A DNA stretch of 64,000 nt from Marinobacter excellens HL-55. GTDB lineage: Bacteria > Pseudomonadota > Gammaproteobacteria > Pseudomonadales > Oleiphilaceae. The stretch spans positions 1 to 64,000 of the forward strand of contig LJZQ01000016.1 in the NCBI GenBank assembly GCA_001314845.1, in the 5' to 3' direction. The notes beneath the pieces are model-generated. The model was not told the DNA's origin and did no database searches. It saw only the letters and a list, made by a program, of their open reading frames with translations. Below, piece after piece: positions 46,227-54,430 of this stretch. Both the position numbers and the translations under genes were made by a program. How positions within the stretch are numbered: position 1 is the stretch's first letter; each line of letters begins with the position of its first letter.

Positions 46227-48284
46227 ATGGCCAGTAAAACACCCAATGCCGCCAAAGAGAGTGCGTTTCGCGTTGATTCCCCCTATCAGCCTGCAGGTGA
46301 TCAGCCCAAGGCCATCGCTGGACTGGTTGACGGCATTCATTCGGGCCTGGCGCACCAGACGCTGCTGGGTGTAACCGGTTCGGGTAAAACCTTCACGATT
46401 GCCAATGTTATCCAGCAGGTTCAGCGGCCGACCATTGTCATGGCGCACAACAAAACGTTGGCAGCCCAGCTTTATGGAGAGTTCAAGGAGTTCTTCCCGG
46501 ATAACGCCGTAGAGTACTTTGTGTCTTACTACGATTATTATCAGCCGGAGGCCTATGTGCCTTCGTCTGATACGTTCATCGAGAAGGACGCCTCCATTAA
46601 CGAACACATCGAGCAAATGCGGCTGTCGGCGACCAAGGCGCTGCTTGAGCGGCCAGATGCGATCATTGTGGCCTCTGTGTCGTCTATTTACGGCCTGGGC
46701 GACCCGCAGTCGTACATGAAGATGATGCTGCACCTCGATCGTGGCGATCCGGTGGATCAGCGCTCTATTTTGCGCCGGTTGGCGGAACTTCAGTACACCC
46801 GCAACGACATCGAGTTTCACCGGGCCAATTACCGAGTGCGGGGGGATGTGATTGATGTGTTTCCGGCAGAATCCGAACGCGAGGCCGTTCGAATTGAGTT
46901 GTTTGATGATGAAGTGGAACAGCTGAGCTATTTCGATCCACTGACCGGTGAAGTTCTGCGCCGTGTGCCCCGGGTGACCATCTATCCCAAGTCTCATTAC
47001 GTCACGCCCCGGCAGAAGGTGCTGGATGCGGTTGAGCATATTAAGGTAGAGCTGGATGAGCGGCTCAAGGTACTGCGCGACAACCAGAGGTTGGTGGAAG
47101 CCCAACGGCTGGAGGAGCGCACCCGCTACGACATTGAGATGATGCTTGAGTTGGGTTACTGCAACGGCATTGAAAACTACTCACGCTATCTGTCTGGTCG
47201 CACACCGGGCGAGCCGCCACCCACATTGTTTGATTACCTGCCGGCGAATGCCCTGCTGGTGGTAGATGAGTCCCACGTGACCATTTCCCAGATCGGGGCC
47301 ATGTATAAAGGTGACCGCTCGAGAAAGGAAACCCTGGTGGAGTACGGTTTCCGGCTGCCATCGGCACTGGACAACCGCCCCATGCGCTTTGAGGAATGGG
47401 AGCGGATTGCACCGCAAATGATCTTTGTGTCTGCTACCCCCGGCAACTACGAAGCGCAGCATGCCGGCCAGGTGGTAGAACAGGTGGTCAGGCCTACGGG
47501 CCTGCTGGATCCGGTGATCGAAGTGCGGCCGGCGTCTACCCAGGTGGACGATCTGTTGTCTGAAATCCACAAACGGGTCGCGGTTAAAGAGCGGGTGCTG
47601 GTGACCACGCTGACCAAACGCATGGCAGAGGACTTGACCGACTTCCTGATGGAACACGATATCCGGGTGCGTTACCTACACTCGGACATCGATACCGTGG
47701 AGCGGGTGGAAATCATCCGGGATCTGCGCCGGGGCGAGTTCGATGTGCTGGTGGGCATCAACTTGTTGCGGGAAGGGCTGGATATGCCCGAGGTGTCGTT
47801 GGTGGCCATTCTGGACGCAGACAAAGAAGGCTTTCTGCGCAGTGAGCGGTCGCTGATCCAGACCATTGGTCGTGCGGCCCGTAACGTCAACGGCAGGGCG
47901 ATTCTGTATGGCGACCGGATAACCGGCTCCATGCAACGTGCGCTTGATGAAACCGAACGCCGCCGTGAAAAGCAGCAGGCCCATAATGAAACCCATGGCA
48001 TTACGCCCACCGGCCTGAACAAGAAAATTGCCGATATTATGGAAGGTGCTACTGGCGGCGGTCGCGGGCGTCGGAAGGCGGACAGACCCGGCCAGAAAGC
48101 TGCCGAAGAAGCGGAAGATTATCTGGTCAAGGCTGGCAAGCGCTCGCCGCAGGATCTGCTTAAGGAAGTGGCCCGCCTGGAAGACGAAATGTACAAAGCC
48201 GCTGGCGATCTTGATTTCGAGACCGCTGCCAGGCTGCGGGACCAGATTTCCGAGCTTAAAGAGGCGGCTATTCGTACCAGCTGA
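46227..48284 (+). CDS. uvrB: Excinuclease ABC subunit B
   Basis: 685 residues from ATG 46227. [20 protein letters not shown], the P-loop [10 protein letters not shown], the beta-hairpin region [20 protein letters not shown], helicase motifs [10 protein letters not shown] and [20 protein letters not shown], and a C-terminal UVR domain ([20 protein letters not shown]) that contacts UvrC. Nucleotide-excision repair. No LexA box was found upstream. Confidence 0.98.
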   Translation: MASKTPNAAKESAFRVDSPYQPAGDQPKAIAGLVDGIHSGLAHQTLLGVTGSGKTFTIANVIQQVQRPTIVMAHNKTLAAQLYGEFKEFFPDNAVEYFVSYYDYYQPEAYVPSSDTFIEKDASINEHIEQMRLSATKALLERPDAIIVASVSSIYGLGDPQSYMKMMLHLDRGDPVDQRSILRRLAELQYTRNDIEFHRANYRVRGDVIDVFPAESEREAVRIELFDDEVEQLSYFDPLTGEVLRRVPRVTIYPKSHYVTPRQKVLDAVEHIKVELDERLKVLRDNQRLVEAQRLEERTRYDIEMMLELGYCNGIENYSRYLSGRTPGEPPPTLFDYLPANALLVVDESHVTISQIGAMYKGDRSRKETLVEYGFRLPSALDNRPMRFEEWERIAPQMIFVSATPGNYEAQHAGQVVEQVVRPTGLLDPVIEVRPASTQVDDLLSEIHKRVAVKERVLVTTLTKRMAEDLTDFLMEHDIRVRYLHSDIDTVERVEIIRDLRRGEFDVLVGINLLREGLDMPEVSLVAILDADKEGFLRSERSLIQTIGRAARNVNGRAILYGDRITGSMQRALDETERRREKQQAHNETHGITPTGLNKKIADIMEGATGGGRGRRKADRPGQKAAEEAEDYLVKAGKRSPQDLLKEVARLEDEMYKAAGDLDFETAARLRDQISELKEAAIRTS

Positions 48285-49406
48285 TCAGTGACGTTTAGGG
48301 CCAACGATCACAGCGGCCTGCAACGGTTGATTGCGGCCGTAGCTCGACATTTTTCCGAATACCCGTTTGTCGATGGGCAGATACTGCTTATCGGCAACGG
48401 TTTCGCCCTCTTCAACGTCGATCTCCGGGTCGTGCAGGTACACAAAGTCGTCGTCCATGGCGCAGACAGTGACCCAATGCGGTACCCGGCTGCGGTTCAA
48501 TTGCCAGGTGCTGATCAGGATGACCGGAATCTGGCCTTTGTGCAAAGCGGATTCCATGGCTTCCAGCGTGAGCGGGTCATGGTGTAGCTGAATGCCGGTC
48601 TGGCCGATGTCGTGCAGAAAGCCTTCATGCACCAGTTCCAGCACCCGCTTTTTATCATCATTTCGTACCGTGTCTTTAAACAGCGCTCCCTCCTGGCTGA
48701 TCCAGGCGCTGGCTTCAAAACCGCGATGCCAGGCCGACAGCGCCAGGCCGTGTGGGCCGCAACCCCCATGGCCGGCCAGCATGAAAATGGTGGTGGCCTC
48801 GCGCCAGATTTTCAGCTCTTCCAGGGTGTTCAGTGTTTGATGCTCATCCAGTGCCGCCATAGCCATAATCAGAGCCGAGGGGCCACAGGTGAACTCGGTG
48901 GTTTGCGGGTAATAGGGCACCGGCAGGTATTCACGGGAGGGCTCGTAGTACAGGATCCGGCGCTCAAAACGCAGCGCCGTGCCGTGGTCTTCGTAGTAGT
49001 CCCGGTAAGTGCCGAACTGGCGATAACCCAGGCGACGATAAAGGTTGATGGCGCCGGCGTTGTCTTCCCGCACTTCCAGGCGCATCACGATACGGTCAGC
49101 ATCGACGGCTTCTTTTTCGGCTTCACGCACCAGCATTTCGCCCACCCCACGGCCTCGCACGGAGGGCGACACCGCAATCGAGTAGATTCTGGCCAGACGG
49201 GTGGCTGCATTCATCAAGACCAGGCAGTAACCCACCAGCTCGGAATCCTGCTCGGCAACGATCAGCCGGTCTCGGGGCATTTCAAGAAATCGCCGGAAGC
49301 TCCGGCGTGAAATACGGTCTTCACTGAAGCAGCGGTTTTCCAGTTGCACCAAAGGGGTCAGGTCGTCGGCGACGGCTTGTCGAAGCAGTACATCAGGCAT
49401 AAACAT
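48285..49406 (-). CDS. GNAT acetyltransferase fused to a C39-like peptidase
   Basis: 373 residues from ATG 49406. First half is a RimI-like GNAT domain: VLLRQAVADDLTPLVQLENR, YSIAVSPSVRGRGVGEMLVR (acetyl-CoA loop) and AINLYRRLGYRQFGTYRDYY. Second half is a papain-like C39 fold with Cys174 in EFTCGPSALIMAMAAL and His310 in VPHWVTVCAMDD followed by LHDPEI. It faces the RimK-like ligase gene across about 190 bases. The pairing of GNAT, papain-like peptidase and ATP-grasp ligase is one proposed by comparative genomics for making and trimming modified peptides; no function has been shown here. No signal peptide. Confidence 0.88.
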   Translation of the reverse strand: MFMPDVLLRQAVADDLTPLVQLENRCFSEDRISRRSFRRFLEMPRDRLIVAEQDSELVGYCLVLMNAATRLARIYSIAVSPSVRGRGVGEMLVREAEKEAVDADRIVMRLEVREDNAGAINLYRRLGYRQFGTYRDYYEDHGTALRFERRILYYEPSREYLPVPYYPQTTEFTCGPSALIMAMAALDEHQTLNTLEELKIWREATTIFMLAGHGGCGPHGLALSAWHRGFEASAWISQEGALFKDTVRNDDKKRVLELVHEGFLHDIGQTGIQLHHDPLTLEAMESALHKGQIPVILISTWQLNRSRVPHWVTVCAMDDDFVYLHDPEIDVEEGETVADKQYLPIDKRVFGKMSSYGRNQPLQAAVIVGPKRH

Positions 49407-49598
49407 CAAACCCCGGGGCGTAAAGAGAGCGGGAAGCTGGCGAGCACTTCCTCCGCAGCTATTATGGTAGAGACAGGTGGGTTTCGATAGCGGTCAATCA
49501 TGCGTAAAGCACGCATCACTGGCTGATTGTGGAGTTGCCTGTGGCGGCGTATTGTGGCGCCCATTACCCGGCTGAACCTTCAGGGAGGAATGCCATCT

Positions 49599-51098
49599 AT
49601 GTCCCGTTTGTTAATCGTTGTGGATCGAGCCAAAGATTGGGCGCCTTATTATCCCAGTGAAGATGTTCTGACGTTTGATGAGTATCTGAAGTTTACCGCA
49701 CCGGCCAACAGCCGTGTGCGGGTCATCAATCTGTGTCAGAGCGCAAAATATCTGAGCCGTGGCTACTACTGTTCGCTGCTGGCTGAAGCCCGTGGCCACC
49801 ATGTGGTGCCGTCGGTCATGACCCTTAACGATTTGAGTCGGAAGGGGCTGTTTTCTCTGGAGCTGGAAGAGCTGGACCACAGCGTCATTCAATGGCTGGA
49901 AAAGGAAGCCAAGGAAATTGACCCCTCCATTGATGACCGGGACGCTACCCATGAAGTGCGCATACGCACCTATTTTGGCCAGGCCGAACATCCGGACCTG
50001 AAACCGGTGGCTCGTGCGCTGTTCGATCGGTTCCCGTGTCCGCTTTTGGAGGTGGTGTTCCGCCATCGCAAACAGTGGCAGATTGAGTCCATGAAGCCTG
50101 CCGGTCCGGCTGATCTGGATGAGCGTGAGCAGGATCTGTTTGCGGCCGCCCTGGACCGTTTCAGCAGCATGGTCTGGCGCAAGCCCAGAACGCGCAGGCG
50201 CTATCGGTTTGACTTGGCGATGTTGGTGAACCCGGAAGAGGAAATGCCACCCAGTGACGAAGCCGCGCTCAAGCGCTTCGAGCGGGCAGGTCGCAAACTG
50301 GGCATCAATGTCGAGCGGATTACCCGTCGGGACTATATGCGCCTGCCGGAATACGACGGTTTGTTTATTCGTGAAACCACCGCCATCGACCATCACACCT
50401 ACCGCTTTGCCCGTAAGGCAGAGGCCGAAGGCATGGTGGTGATTGATGATCCGGTGTCTATCCTGCGTTGCACCAACAAGGTGTTTCTGGCGGACTTGTT
50501 GAAGAACAACAAGGTGCCAACACCCAAGACGATGATCCTCTCCAAAGATCAGAAAGACGCCGTTGAACAGGTGTCGAGTGAGCTGGGCTTTCCGGTGGTG
50601 ATCAAGATTCCGGACGGCGCTTTCTCTCGTGGCGTGGCCAAGGCGAAGGATGAAAAAGAGCTGAAGGCCGGGCTCAAGGAACTGTTCAAGCAGTCGGCCC
50701 TGGTGTTGGCCCAGGAGTATTTTTACACCGATTACGACTGGCGCATTGGTGTGCTGGGTGGTCGGGCGATCTATGCCTGCAAATACCTGATGGTGAAAGG
50801 GCATTGGCAGATCTACCAGCATGGCGGCCCGGCCATAGAGAGCGGGGGCTTTGAAACCATGCCAACCTATGAAGTGCCCCGGAACGTTATTCAGGCTGCA
50901 CTCAACTCCACCCGACTGATTGGCAACGGCCTGTATGGTGTGGATATCAAGCAGTCCGGCAATCGGGTGGCTGTGATCGAGGTGAACGACAACCCCAGTA
51001 TCGATTCCGGTGTGGAAGATAAATTCTTGGGTGGCGAACTCTACACTCTGGTCATGCAGGAATTTCTTTCCCGCATGGAAGAGAATCGCCGCCGGTAA
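49599..51098 (+). CDS. RimK-family ATP-grasp ligase with N-terminal extension
   Basis: 499 residues from ATG 49599 behind GGGAGGA. About 285 N-terminal residues of a family-specific domain (LLIVVDRAKDWAPYYPSEDV, AKYLSRGYYCSLLAEARGHH) precede an ATP-grasp core: GLFIRETTAIDHHTYRFARK, PVVIKIPDGAFSRGVAKAKD (glycine-rich ATP loop), YFYTDYDWRIGVLGGRAIYA and VAVIEVNDNPSID, the metal-binding end. ATP-grasp RimK enzymes join amino acids, usually glutamate, to proteins or peptides. Divergent from the GNAT-peptidase. Substrate unknown. Confidence 0.9.
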   Translation: MSRLLIVVDRAKDWAPYYPSEDVLTFDEYLKFTAPANSRVRVINLCQSAKYLSRGYYCSLLAEARGHHVVPSVMTLNDLSRKGLFSLELEELDHSVIQWLEKEAKEIDPSIDDRDATHEVRIRTYFGQAEHPDLKPVARALFDRFPCPLLEVVFRHRKQWQIESMKPAGPADLDEREQDLFAAALDRFSSMVWRKPRTRRRYRFDLAMLVNPEEEMPPSDEAALKRFERAGRKLGINVERITRRDYMRLPEYDGLFIRETTAIDHHTYRFARKAEAEGMVVIDDPVSILRCTNKVFLADLLKNNKVPTPKTMILSKDQKDAVEQVSSELGFPVVIKIPDGAFSRGVAKAKDEKELKAGLKELFKQSALVLAQEYFYTDYDWRIGVLGGRAIYACKYLMVKGHWQIYQHGGPAIESGGFETMPTYEVPRNVIQAALNSTRLIGNGLYGVDIKQSGNRVAVIEVNDNPSIDSGVEDKFLGGELYTLVMQEFLSRMEENRRR

Positions 51099-51114
51099 GG
51101 TCTGCGCCGATCTA

Positions 51115-52278
51115 TCAGTTGGCGGCCACCCACACGCGAACGCTGCCAAACCAGGGGTGGTCAGCCAGCAACTCCCGCACGCGGTTGTTGGTCAGTTCCG
51201 GGGCGGGGTGGTGTTCATCGACAAAGATTTCCAGGTGAACGCGGTTTTTCAGATAATGCAGACGCAGTTTACTGTGGGGAGGCAGATCGCCCAGTGCCAG
51301 TGAGATCTGGTCTCGAATCTCCTCCCGGGAAGGTAGGCCTGGCTCGGTAGAGTGCGGGTACTTCTCGTCGTTTTCAGCGTCGATATGGAAGTTGATGTCT
51401 TTGATGTTGCCCATCGCCTCGCGCATACCCGCCACCACCTTCATGCCGATCTGGTGGCCTTCAGAGACGCTGATCTCAGGCCGAACGACCAGGTGAACAT
51501 CCAATAGAATGTCGTGCCCCATTCGGCGGCTGCGAAGCTCATGTATGTTGCGTACGCCGGCGGTGTCCATGGCAATGGCGCGGAGCATATTGGTGTCTTC
51601 TTCTGACAAGCCGGTATCGACCAGTTCTTTTACGCTGTCCCAGGTGAACTTCCAGCCTATGTGAATGATGATGAGCGCAATCACCACGGCAGCGACCACA
51701 TCAAGCCACGCAAACCCAAGCATCGCGCCGACCGTCGACACCAGCACGACAACCGAAGAAAACGCATCAGTGCGGCTGTGCCATGCGTTGGCAATGATCA
51801 GGTCTGAGCGGATACGAATACCAACACGGCGGGTGTACCGGTAAATCCACTCCTTGCCAACCACAGAAACCGCAGCGGCCACCAAAACCGGCCAGCCGGG
51901 GACCTTGAGTTCCTGGCCCGCAAGTAACCGAAGAATGTTCTCCCAAGCCAATGCTGCGCCCACGGCAATCAGAATACTGCCGAGCAGCAGGGTGCCGAGG
52001 GTTTCTATGCGTTGGTGGCCGTATGGGTGGTCAGCGTCCGGCTCTTTGCGCGATAGTCGCATCACTGCCAATACCACCCAATCCGAAACGACGTCGGTAA
52101 AAGAGTGGATGCCGTCTACTAATAACGCCTGGGAATTAAAGAGCGTGCCGCCAATGACTTTGATGACGCCAAGAAATGCATCCAGAACCATCCCAATAAT
52201 CGTGACTCTGGAGGCTGCATGTTTTTCTTTGTCGAGATCCGGTTTAGGGCTGTGATGGCGTTCTGAAGGCTTGTCCAT
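51115..52278 (-). CDS. Cation diffusion facilitator metal exporter
   Basis: 387 residues. Membrane segments begin at VTIIGMVLDAFLGVIKVIGG; the metal sites are HSFTDVVSDW and HSRTDAFSSV; HPYGHQRIETLG is the CDF signature. The C-terminal cytoplasmic domain (MGHDILLDVHLVVRPEISVS) is followed by an additional ~70 residues including LPPHSKLRLHYLKNRVHLEI. Exports Zn, Fe or Mn against protons; metal not decidable. The gene convergently ends 16 bases from the ATP-grasp gene. Confidence 0.93.
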   Translation of the reverse strand: MDKPSERHHSPKPDLDKEKHAASRVTIIGMVLDAFLGVIKVIGGTLFNSQALLVDGIHSFTDVVSDWVVLAVMRLSRKEPDADHPYGHQRIETLGTLLLGSILIAVGAALAWENILRLLAGQELKVPGWPVLVAAAVSVVGKEWIYRYTRRVGIRIRSDLIIANAWHSRTDAFSSVVVLVSTVGAMLGFAWLDVVAAVVIALIIIHIGWKFTWDSVKELVDTGLSEEDTNMLRAIAMDTAGVRNIHELRSRRMGHDILLDVHLVVRPEISVSEGHQIGMKVVAGMREAMGNIKDINFHIDAENDEKYPHSTEPGLPSREEIRDQISLALGDLPPHSKLRLHYLKNRVHLEIFVDEHHPAPELTNNRVRELLADHPWFGSVRVWVAAN

Positions 52279-52681
52279 GGGTAAAATATCCGGGGCGATC
52301 GCTGTTGTGTCAGTATAGCGTCAAGAACAATGCAATAGGGCTTGATTTATTAAGAATTGCAGATCGATTTATGCACATGATGACAAACCGTTTACCAGCT
52401 AGCATTTTGTTACAATTGCCGTCAATTCTTATTTTAATCTTTGTAAGATGTTGAATTTAAACGATAAAAAGACTGATCAAAAAATGATCAATCTGTAGAT
52501 TGGCGCAGTTATCAAGGGGTGGAAACGTTTGCCCCGACCTTTTCAACAGGTTTATCCACAGATTCCGTGGAAAAGCCTCGCCAGCCTTGTGAACATGGGG
52601 CTTCAGGATACATTTTCCGGTTCCGGAGGATGGTGTGGACAACTTCCGGTATAATCCCGCCACCCTCAGGCAAGGAACTTG
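52279..52681. other. 403-base intergenic region with DnaA-box-like sites
   Basis: AT-rich in its left part and with no ORF. TTATCCACA (52552-52560) is a perfect DnaA box; the reverse complement of TTGTCCACA at 52634-52642 differs at one base. TATAAT at 52650-52655 is a likely -10 for pyrD. No other clear feature. Confidence 0.6.
52552..52560 (+). promoter_or_regulatory. DnaA box
   Basis: Exact TTATCCACA, 122 bases upstream of pyrD. With a near-match at 52634 it could make pyrD responsive to DnaA, but single boxes occur by chance. Confidence 0.45.
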
Positions 52682-53722
52682 ATGATGTACGGCGTTCTAA
52701 GAAATCTGTTGTTTCGGCTATCCCCGGAACAGGCCCACAATGTGGCTCTCAGCACTCTCGATATCGCTCAGAAATTGGGTATGTTGAATGTTTTTTCAAA
52801 GCATCCGGCGCCGTGCCCGGTTAACGTGATGGGGTTGGAGTTTCCGAATCCGGTCGGGCTTGCCGCTGGACTGGACAAAAATGCGGACCACTTGAATGCC
52901 TTGGGTGCGCTGGGGTTTGGATTTATCGAAGTAGGAACGGTAACGCCTCTGGCGCAGCCAGGCAATCCGAAGCCTCGGATGTTCCGCCTGCCTGAGCATC
53001 AGGCCATTATTAACCGGATGGGCTTTAATAACGAGGGCCTGGCTCATCTGGTAAAAAATGTTGAACATCGGCACTACAAAGGTGTTCTGGGGATCAACGT
53101 AGGCAAGAACAAAGATACCCCGAACGAGGAATCTGAACAGGATTACCGTAAAGGTATCGCCGGGGTATACGCACTGGCGGACTACATCACTGTGAATGTG
53201 TCCTCACCCAATACCCCAGGGCTGAGAGATCTGCAATTCGGTGACTCATTAAAGCAGCTGCTTTTTGCCATCAAGGATGAGCAGGCTCGTTGCCACAAAA
53301 CTCACGGGCGTTATGTGCCGATCGCGGTAAAAATCGCCCCGGATATGGACGACGACGGCATCCTGTTTGTTGCCAAAGCGTTGCTTGAAGCGGGTCTGGA
53401 TGGTGTGATCGCTACCAATACAACCATCAGCCGAGACGCCGTGAAAGGCCATCGCCATGAGCAGGAAGCGGGCGGGCTCAGTGGTGCGCCGGTTCGCGAG
53501 GCATCGCTGCGGGTTATCGAAGGGCTTTACGCTGAGCTCGGTGATCGTTTGCCAATTATCGGCGTGGGCGGTATCTGTGATGGTGAAAGTGCGGCTGAAA
53601 AAATCCGTGCGGGCGCGAAACTGGTCCAGATCTACACTGGTTTCATTTATAAAGGCCCAGATTTGATTCAAGAGGCGGTTGAGGCGATCAGGGTAGAACA
53701 GCAGAAAATTCGGGGGCGGTAA
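52682..53722 (+). CDS. pyrD: Dihydroorotate dehydrogenase (class 2)
   Basis: 346 residues from ATG 52682 (52685 equally possible). A short N-terminal membrane-association helix region precedes the FMN barrel: NPVGLAAGLDKNADHLNALG, INRMGFNNEGL, NVSSPNTPGLRDLQ with the catalytic Ser, and GGLSGAPVREASLRVIEGLY. Quinone-linked, on the inner membrane, in pyrimidine synthesis. Ribosome-binding site AAGGA. Confidence 0.97.
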   Translation: MMYGVLRNLLFRLSPEQAHNVALSTLDIAQKLGMLNVFSKHPAPCPVNVMGLEFPNPVGLAAGLDKNADHLNALGALGFGFIEVGTVTPLAQPGNPKPRMFRLPEHQAIINRMGFNNEGLAHLVKNVEHRHYKGVLGINVGKNKDTPNEESEQDYRKGIAGVYALADYITVNVSSPNTPGLRDLQFGDSLKQLLFAIKDEQARCHKTHGRYVPIAVKIAPDMDDDGILFVAKALLEAGLDGVIATNTTISRDAVKGHRHEQEAGGLSGAPVREASLRVIEGLYAELGDRLPIIGVGGICDGESAAEKIRAGAKLVQIYTGFIYKGPDLIQEAVEAIRVEQQKIRGR

Positions 53723-53730
53723 AAAAAGGT

Positions 53731-53768
53731 GGGCCCGCTAAGCGGGCCCTTGCGGGGAACGAACCCCG
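53731..53768. terminator. Stem-loops between pyrD and rmf
   Basis: GGGCCCGCT/AGCGGGCCC followed by CGGGG/CCCCG. Seven A lie on the pyrD side, so on the minus strand the first stem is followed by a T run and may end leftward transcription from rmf. Confidence 0.6.
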
Positions 53769-53893
53769 TGGCGCTTCTTCGCATGGTACGGGGCGGGAGG
53801 CCCCGTTTCGGTTGCTCGGAATACTGCGTCTAATTGTGTTGTTAATGTGTGAAAAAAACAGATCAAGTTAAACGGGGTAGGCCAACACCGACT

Positions 53894-54106
53894 TTACGTT
53901 GCGGTTACGTTGGCTAACTTGTGGATGCCGGAGACGCCGGTCATGCCCTCCCAGTTATCTGTGCGGCCTTCTCGCCACCCATTCAACCATTCCTGACGCC
54001 CTTCTGGTTGATCAATCGGGCAGCTGTCTTTTGATTTGCCGGACACGCCAGCGAGATAACCCCGCTTGAATGCACGAGCGTACATATCTCTCTTCTGTCT
54101 TTTCAT
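53894..54106 (-). CDS. rmf: Ribosome modulation factor
   Basis: 70 residues from ATG 54106: MKRQKRDMYARAFKRGYLAG, then CPIDQPEGRQEWLNGWREGR, the RMF hallmark. Dimerises 70S ribosomes to inactive 100S in stationary phase. Normal length plus a short tail. Sits between pyrD and rlmKL as in Pseudomonas. Upstream starts lack a ribosome-binding site. Confidence 0.95.
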   Translation of the reverse strand: MKRQKRDMYARAFKRGYLAGVSGKSKDSCPIDQPEGRQEWLNGWREGRTDNWEGMTGVSGIHKLANVTAT

Positions 54107-54430
54107 GCCGTTCCTCACTGATGGATTAACAGAAAATCGTGTACACATCTGCAGTGACCGCGGCAAAGTAGGTACCCATCCGGGATAACCCACTATTGCC
54201 AGCTCCGGTCAGAGCAGTCAGGATCCTGTTAACGGAAGCATTGTTTATTGAGCTTCCGGAACGACGCGTCAACTACAAGGTAAGACGAACCTTGCGCGGA
54301 TGTACACTATTTATTTCGTCTATGTGAAGCTTTTCTTATAGGTTTGTGAAATAACGATGACAGCCCTACTATGGGTTTTGCTGCTTTTCCGGCGGCTTAC
54401 CGGCTTTATCCAGAAAACCAGGAGTTGATT
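54107..54430. other. Intergenic region rmf-rlmKL
   Basis: 324 bases with no gene. It should hold divergent promoters for rmf (left) and rlmKL (right). I see no palindrome, repeat or riboswitch in it. Confidence 0.5.

Noticed and set aside
49611-51149. 512-codon minus-strand frame opposite the ATP-grasp gene
   Set aside because: Shadow frame; the plus strand shows conserved ATP-grasp motifs and a good start site.
52279-52681. Replication origin near pyrD
   Set aside because: One perfect DnaA box and one near-match, with no dnaA, gidA or parAB genes; too little for an origin.
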